Shown here: positions 59,740 to 64,000 of the stretch, piece by piece
Numbering within the stretch: the stretch's first letter is position 1
Layout of the letters: each line of letters begins with the position of its first letter
NCBI GenBank assembly: GCA_038093515.1
Contig: JBBPSI010000066.1
Coordinates: 56,237 to 120,236 of the forward strand
DNA from: Butyriboletus loyo
Lineage: Eukaryota > Basidiomycota > Agaricomycetes > Boletales > Boletaceae
DNA: 64,000 bases
Direction: 5' to 3'
Translations under genes and position numbers: made by a program
The notes under the pieces: model-generated
What the model saw: the letters and a program-made list of their open reading frames with translations, nothing else
Databases searched by the model: none
Told to the model about the DNA's origin: nothing

Positions 59740-60645
59740 TCACAGCTCATAAGCCTTGAGCAAGACCTGCACATGGACCAGGTTCCCGTTTGGTTCCCAG
59801 GTGTTCTCAGCTGTGGAGTATCCTTTCCAGGATACAAGGAATTGGTGGCGTCCCTTGGGGCCTCGATGGGACAAGATCTTATCGATCTTGTATTCTTCAT
59901 CTCCATCTATCTCTTCTGGAGGGGGGTTAGTGAAATTAGGGCTGTGCTCTGCAGTTTCACGATAAGGAGTCAGCAGGGACACATGGAAGACGTCATGGAT
60001 CTTCCAGGTCAGCGGCAACCAGAGCCTATACACCACAGGGGAGATAACCTGTGCAATCTCGAATGGTCCTTCCCGTCTTGGGGTGAGCTTCTTTGACAGG
60101 TACCTGAGTCTAAGGTTATGCCCTTCGAGCCAAACCTTGTCTCCCATCTTCCACAGGCGGAACTTGGACAAGATCCGCTCCTTCATCAATCATCATGCCT
60201 TTTCGTGAGCTTCCAGGGCTTCCGTTCGGGCTCCCATGAGTTCCGAGAGTCTGGACTCAAGGGCAGGGAGGAACATCTTTCCGATTGGAGGATAAGACCT
60301 TGGTTCATATCCGACCATTAGGGAGAATGGAGTCACATTCATCGAGGAGTGGGTCATCGAGTTGTGGGAAAACTCAGCCATAGGAAGTAATTTGGCCCAT
60401 TGTTCAGGATGACTGTTGCAGAAGATTTGTAGGTATGTTTCCAACTCCTGGTTGACTCATTCAGTCTCTCCATCAGTCTGTGGGTGGTACGTGGAGGAGA
60501 GGGCAAGGTCATAATCAAGGAGCCTTGTGAGTTCTCTGGCGAAGGTGGAGGCAAATTGGGGACCTTGATTAGAGATGCAGTGGGAGTGGAGGCCAAATTG
60601 AAGGAAGACGGTCTTGAAAAAGAGTTTGGCGACTCCTGCCGTGTC
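59740..60645 (-). pseudogene. G1 pol fragment: integrase C-terminal half and chromodomain
   Basis: The minus strand reads NQGPQFASTFARELTRLL and STYHPQTDGETE (integrase core, second Asp-Glu region), one TGA where family members have Arg (before VNQELE), another stop near 60192, then PMAEFSHNSMTHSS and GYEPRSYPP. The GPFEIAQVISPVVYRLWLP module and a chromodomain, YKIDKILSHRGPKGRHQFLV followed by WKGYSTAENTWEP, close the frame at 59740. A chromodomain after integrase marks the chromovirus clade. Confidence 0.88.
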
Positions 60646-61071
60646 TGTTACGGTAGTGGTATACTTTTTCTCTCCACTACCACTTGGACTACTTCATTCG
60701 CCTAGCCTTTTGCTAGTGCCCTTTGAACGGTACGAACTGTTCTAGCTTAGTCATCACTTCCCGTGCACGGACACAGTTTCTCTCATACTCCGGAAGCTTC
60801 TAGAGTATTCCTTCCACATTTGTCTTTTACCCTTATGACCTGATTGGGCACATGGTCTGTGCGCAGACCCCAGTAGTATAAAGACTCGGTCTTTACTCCA
60901 ATGTACTTTATCTAGTTCTACGCAGTTCACTGCTAGCAATTAGTTTCCTTCCAGACTCTTAGTGTGTGCACTAAGACATAGTCTGAGACCCAGCTCAGAA
61001 ACGCTTCACGAGTCCTGCGGCTACTCCAGAGTGCCACCTCACTGTTCTAGTTGTTAGCGCCCAGCATAACA
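60646..61071 (+). repeat. Gypsy-family LTR of G2 (426 bp)
   Basis: It runs from TGTTACGGTAGTGG to CAGCATAACA and is the same length as the G3 LTR and the de-interrupted G1 LTR. A TATAAAG box (60877-60883) precedes ATCTAGTTCT (60910-60919), whose reverse complement lies just after the LTR at 61074-61083. Confidence 0.93.
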
Positions 61072-61440
61072 AAAGAACTAGATCTTCACCTCGCTTCTAC
61101 TTCTCAGCAGTAAAGCCGCCCTCCCCTCTCGCCCACCATTTCCATCTCACACTCAAGATGTGTCGGTCGCTCTTTCCGTGTTCCATCCCCCGAACTGGAA
61201 CCCATCATCATCGACAATCCGTCGCCGCCACACTCTCCCACCCAACCAGACCCTCAGCCCCAACCAGACCCTGAACCCTCCTATCAAGCCGAGGACCAGG
61301 GTCTAGGGCAAGAATCTGAACAAGCTCCAGATGACAACTACAACAGCGACTACCTTGACAGAACCCCCCACGTCTCCCACTCCCCGTCCCCACCATACTA
61401 CCCGCCTGCCTACTTCCCAGATGATGATGACGATGACAAT

Positions 61441-61975
61441 ATGTCTGAAAAGAAAAATATTGTCCCCAAGGATTTCTCTGGTCTCAACAAGGATGCCTCC
61501 CGATGGCTCCTCACTATGCACACTTACTTTGACGCCAACCAGACGTCCTTTCCCAATGACAAATCAAAAATCAATGCCGTCCTCATGAAGATGAGCGAAG
61601 GAAAAGGAAAGATGTTCTCCGAAGGATGGATGGGCCTCCTCCTAGACGGACATCCCACAATACAGCAGCAAGAGTTCAAGATGGTCTGTGAGGACTTCCA
61701 AAGAGTCTTCCATCCTTTCGACGTAGGAGAGAGTGCCCGTATCAATCTGGGGAACCTTACCCAGAACAAGGCCAATCGCAAGGACAGATATGACACTTAT
61801 GTCACGGAGTTCCAGCTCCTCACCGCCAAGTCTGGGATCTCTGATGAGAAGGCCCTCATTGAGTGGTTCATTCGCGGACTCGACCCCTGCCTCACTGAAT
61901 CTGTCCTCTCATGCGAGAAACCCCCTACTACACTCGCTGGTTGGGCTGAGAAGACTTCTGCCTTCCATGCCCAGC
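61441..61975 (+). pseudogene. G2 gag fragment
   Basis: From the methionine of MSEKKNIVPKDFSGL the frame is open and matches G3 gag closely (SRWLLTMHTYFDANQTSF, WFIRGLDPCLTESVL). It ends abruptly at TSAFHAQ where the G3 LTR begins. The upstream Pro/acidic region probably belongs to the same protein, but no clear in-frame ATG is present there. Confidence 0.85.
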
Positions 61976-62401
61976 TGTTACGGTAGTGGTCTACTTTTTC
62001 TCTCCACTACCATTGGGACTACTACATTCACCTAGCCTTTTGCTAGTTCCTGTTGAACGGTAACAACCGTTCTTACTTAGTCATCACTTCCCGCGCACGG
62101 ACGCACTTTCTTTCATACTCCAGAACGTTCTAGAGTATCTTTTCCTCATTTGTACTTTCGCTCTCGCGACCCGATTAGGGAGCATGGTCTGTGCGCAGAC
62201 CTCAGTAGTATAAAGCCTCTGTCTTTACACCCTGTACGGTATCTAGTTCTACGCAGCTTCCTGCTAGCAATTAGTTCACTGCCAGACTCTTAGTGTGCGC
62301 ACTAAGACATAGTCTGAGACTTCCCCAGAATCGTCTCCAGAGTCTCGAGGCCACTCCAGAGTGCCTCCTCGCTGTTCTAATTGTTAGCGCCCAGCGTAAC
62401 A
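61976..62401 (+). repeat. Gypsy-family LTR of G3 (426 bp)
   Basis: Starts TGTTACGGTAGTGG and ends CAGCGTAACA, with TG...CA termini. It is highly similar to the G2 LTR, with many differences being C/T or G/A at CpG sites. Confidence 0.93.
62209..62250 (+). promoter_or_regulatory. G3 LTR core promoter and predicted transcript 5' end
   Basis: TATAAAG at 62209-62215 lies 32 bp before ATCTAGTTCT at 62241-62250. That decamer is the exact complement of the primer site after the LTR, so it is the likely transcript start (R region) in a self-priming model. The same spacing holds in G2. Confidence 0.6.
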
Positions 62402-62403
62402 AA

Positions 62404-62413
62404 AGAACTAGAT
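62404..62413 (+). promoter_or_regulatory. Self-priming-type primer-binding site of G3
   Basis: AGAACTAGAT lies 2 bp after the LTR end and pairs perfectly with ATCTAGTTCT inside the LTR. It does not begin with TGG, the complement of a tRNA CCA end. This fits the Tf1/sushi-type mechanism in which the folded 5' end of the element's own RNA primes reverse transcription. Confidence 0.65.
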
Positions 62414-63800
62414 CTTCACCTCGCTTCTGCTCTTCAGCAGTAAAGCCGCCCTCCCCTCGCCCACCATTTCCATCCAACGTCCCAGACGCGTCGGTCGTTC
62501 TTTCCGCGTTCCCTCCCCCGAACCGGAACCCATCGTCGTCGACAACCCATCGCCGCCACACTCTCCCGCCCCGCCAGACCCTCAACCCCAGTTTTCCCCT
62601 TTGCCCCAGTCGGACCCCGAACCCTCTTATCAACCCGAGGACCAGGGTCTAGGGCAGGAAGACGAACCGGAACCCAGCGACGACGGTTATCAAAGCGATT
62701 GGCTTGACAGAACCCCCCACGTCTCCCCACACAACTCCCGCTCTCCCTCTCCACCGTATTATCCACCCGCAGATCCCTCTGACGACGAAGAAGACAACAA
62801 CGATATGTCTGACAAAAAGAATATCGTCCCCAAGGACTTCTCCGGTCTCAACGAAGACGCCTCGCGATGGCTCCTCGCCATGCGCACCTACTTCGCCGCC
62901 AACCAGACGGCATTTCCTGATGACGAATCAAAGATCAACGCCCTCCTCATGAAAATGAGCGAAGGAAAGGGCAAGACGTTCTCCGAAGGATGGATGAGCC
63001 TCCTTCTAGATGGACACCCCACAGCACAGCAAAGGGAGTTCACAACGGTCTGCGAAGACTTCCACCGAGTCTTCCATCCCTTCGACGTAGGAGAGAGTGC
63101 TCGTATTGACCTGGGGAACCTAACCCAGAACAAGGCCAACCGCAAGGACGGCTACGACACATACGTCACCGAGTTCCAGCTCCTCGCTGCCAAGTCAGGG
63201 ATCATTGATGAAAAGGCTCTCATCGAATGGTTCATCCGCGGTCTTGACCCCCGCCTCGCCGAGTCTGTCCTCTCTTGCGAGAAACCCCCTACCACGCTTG
63301 CCGGATGGGCCGAGAAAACATCCGCCTTCCACGCGCAGCACAAGCGCATTGACGACCTCCGCGCCGGGAAGCGCTACATTCCCACATTCTCCTCTTCCTC
63401 GAAACCCTCGTCCAACAGAAGGGACCCCAACGCCATGGACGTTGATGCCGTCCGACTTACTCCCGTACAACGTGCGGAGTACATGAAGCAGAACAAATGC
63501 TTCATCTGCCACCAAGTCGGCTGCCGCTCAACCAACCATCCTCGCCCCCCTCGCAACGGACAGAACTCCCGAGGACCACCCTCTCGCCCCCCTCGCAACC
63601 CTCAGCGCACGCGCGCCGCCGTCGTCACGCAACCAGAGACCAAGCCCTCCCCACTCGTCGACTATCTGTCCGAGTTGAAAGGTCGAGGCACCCAACAAGA
63701 AGATGTCTTGAACGTCCTCAAGGCATGCTTCAATGAAGACGAAGAAAAGCTGCCCGTCGCAGCAACCAAGGTGGCCGAAGAATGGCCAAAGGATTTTTAG
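62414..63800 (+). CDS. G3 Gag with a non-canonical zinc knuckle
   Basis: The frame is open from about 62414 to TAG at 63798-63800 but has no ATG before 62805 (MSDKKNIVPKDFSGL); translation may start there or at a lost codon. An acidic/Pro N-terminal part is followed by the retrotransposon gag core (SRWLLAMRTYFAANQTAF, DPFDVGES-like FDVGESARIDLGNLTQNK, WFIRGLDPRLAESVL). Near the C-terminus CFICHQVGCRSTNH has C-x2-C-x4-C-x4-H order, the last Cys and His swapped relative to the usual CCHC knuckle. Gag packages the element RNA in virus-like particles. Confidence 0.85.
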
Positions 63801-64000
63801 AAAGGAGGGAAGTTTCGACGTCTTCGCCTCCTCTTGTAATCGCCCCTGTAGTTGTATCAAACCCCAATGCGCAATCAATTCGAGTTCCTGTCTCTTTATT
63901 CGCGCACGAAGGGGGTCAAATCGTCGACACATTCGCCCTGGTGGACAGCGGCGCAAGCGGATGCTTCATAGATCGCGATCTAGTGAAGCGAAAGAAATTG
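63782..64000 (+). CDS. G3 pol start: aspartic protease, 3'-partial
   Basis: The -1 frame relative to gag is open across the gag stop and encodes ERREVSTSSPPLVIAPVVV and the protease active-site block FALVDSGASGCFIDRDLV. It could be reached by -1 slippage on the TTTTT run before the gag stop, or started at the ATG at 63782. The rest lies outside the window. Confidence 0.8.
   Translation, partial: MAKGFLERREVSTSSPPLVIAPVVVSNPNAQSIRVPVSLFAHEGGQIVDTFALVDSGASGCFIDRDLVKRKKL

Larger units (their letters stand above)
56950..60645 (-). mobile_element. Ty3/gypsy chromovirus copy G1, 3' portion, multiply interrupted
   Basis: Read on the minus strand it contains part of integrase, a chromodomain, a third ORF with zinc knuckles, a polypurine tract (GGGAAGGGGG, 57891-57900) and a 3' LTR (57888 to 56950, 426 bp once solo LTR B and its duplication are removed). 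Its 5' part is cut off by insertion of G2 at 60646. Solo LTRs B and C sit in its LTR and third ORF. Confidence 0.88.
60646..61975 (+). mobile_element. Chromovirus copy G2, 5' part, cut by G3
   Basis: It begins with a 426-bp LTR (60646-61071), followed by the primer-binding segment and gag up to 61975, where G3 begins. It is inserted head-on into G1 integrase at 60645/60646 (left flank GTGTC). The remainder lies beyond G3, outside the window. Many CpG sites of G3 are TpG or CpA here, so it appears older than G3. Confidence 0.9.
61976..64000 (+). mobile_element. Chromovirus copy G3, 5' part, runs off the window
   Basis: It consists of a 426-bp LTR, a self-priming-type primer site, an open gag and the start of pol with the protease motif LVDSGASG. 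It is inserted into the gag of G2 (left flank CCAGC, 61971-61975). It is the most CpG-rich and least damaged of the three copies, hence probably the youngest. Confidence 0.92.

Overview
The window looks like nuclear DNA of a filamentous basidiomycete, most likely Agaricomycetes. Genes are tightly packed and split by many 45-70 bp introns, the neighbours are conserved eukaryotic single-copy genes, and the transposons are typical of mushroom-forming fungi. No bacterial, viral, rRNA, tRNA or CRISPR features were recognised.

From 1 to 49 kb the sequence is gene space. In order: a PNUTS-type PP1 regulator (5' end outside the window), a LIM-domain-binding (Ldb1-like) cofactor, the U3 snoRNP protein IMP3, an UNC-104/KIF1-type kinesin-3, a cyclopropane-fatty-acid-synthase-like methyltransferase, ARL2, eIF5B, an APC-superfamily permease, the M24 peptidase ICP55, a class 3 (diacylglycerol-lipase-like) lipase, SPT4, a BIG1/VOA1-like ER protein, Mediator subunit MED13, a DUF2433 phosphoesterase-like protein, a short/branched-chain acyl-CoA dehydrogenase and a HEM25/SLC25A38 mitochondrial carrier. 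Many pairs are divergent with 100-380 bp between start codons, or convergent with 27-430 bp between stops. They do not form a dedicated pathway; they cover transcription, translation, transport and mitochondrial metabolism. Two stretches (14.1-16.4 and 18.4-21.4 kb) hold no gene I recognise.

From about 49.2 kb to the end the window is a nested retrotransposon graveyard. It contains a Tc1-like relic, a decayed Ty1/copia element, a GC-rich minisatellite, and three copies of one Ty3/gypsy chromovirus family inserted into one another (G3 in G2 in G1). A second LTR family is present as three solo LTRs, each with a perfect 5-bp target duplication; these interrupt the copia protease, the G1 LTR and the G1 third ORF.

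The most notable signals are: (i) the kinesin-3 gene, whose P-loop is built from three consecutive micro-exons of 12, 19 and 11 nt and whose FHA region has a 7-nt exon and three GC-AG introns; (ii) the chromovirus family, with an extra ORF after integrase-chromodomain carrying three zinc knuckles, a self-priming-type primer site, a non-canonical Gag knuckle and a -1 gag/pol junction; (iii) the copia pol frame of 1111 codons, whose eight in-frame stops are all TGA.

Gene models were spliced by eye from splice signals, reading phase and family conservation. The kinesin, IMP3, SPT4 and DUF2433 models sum to exact codon multiples.
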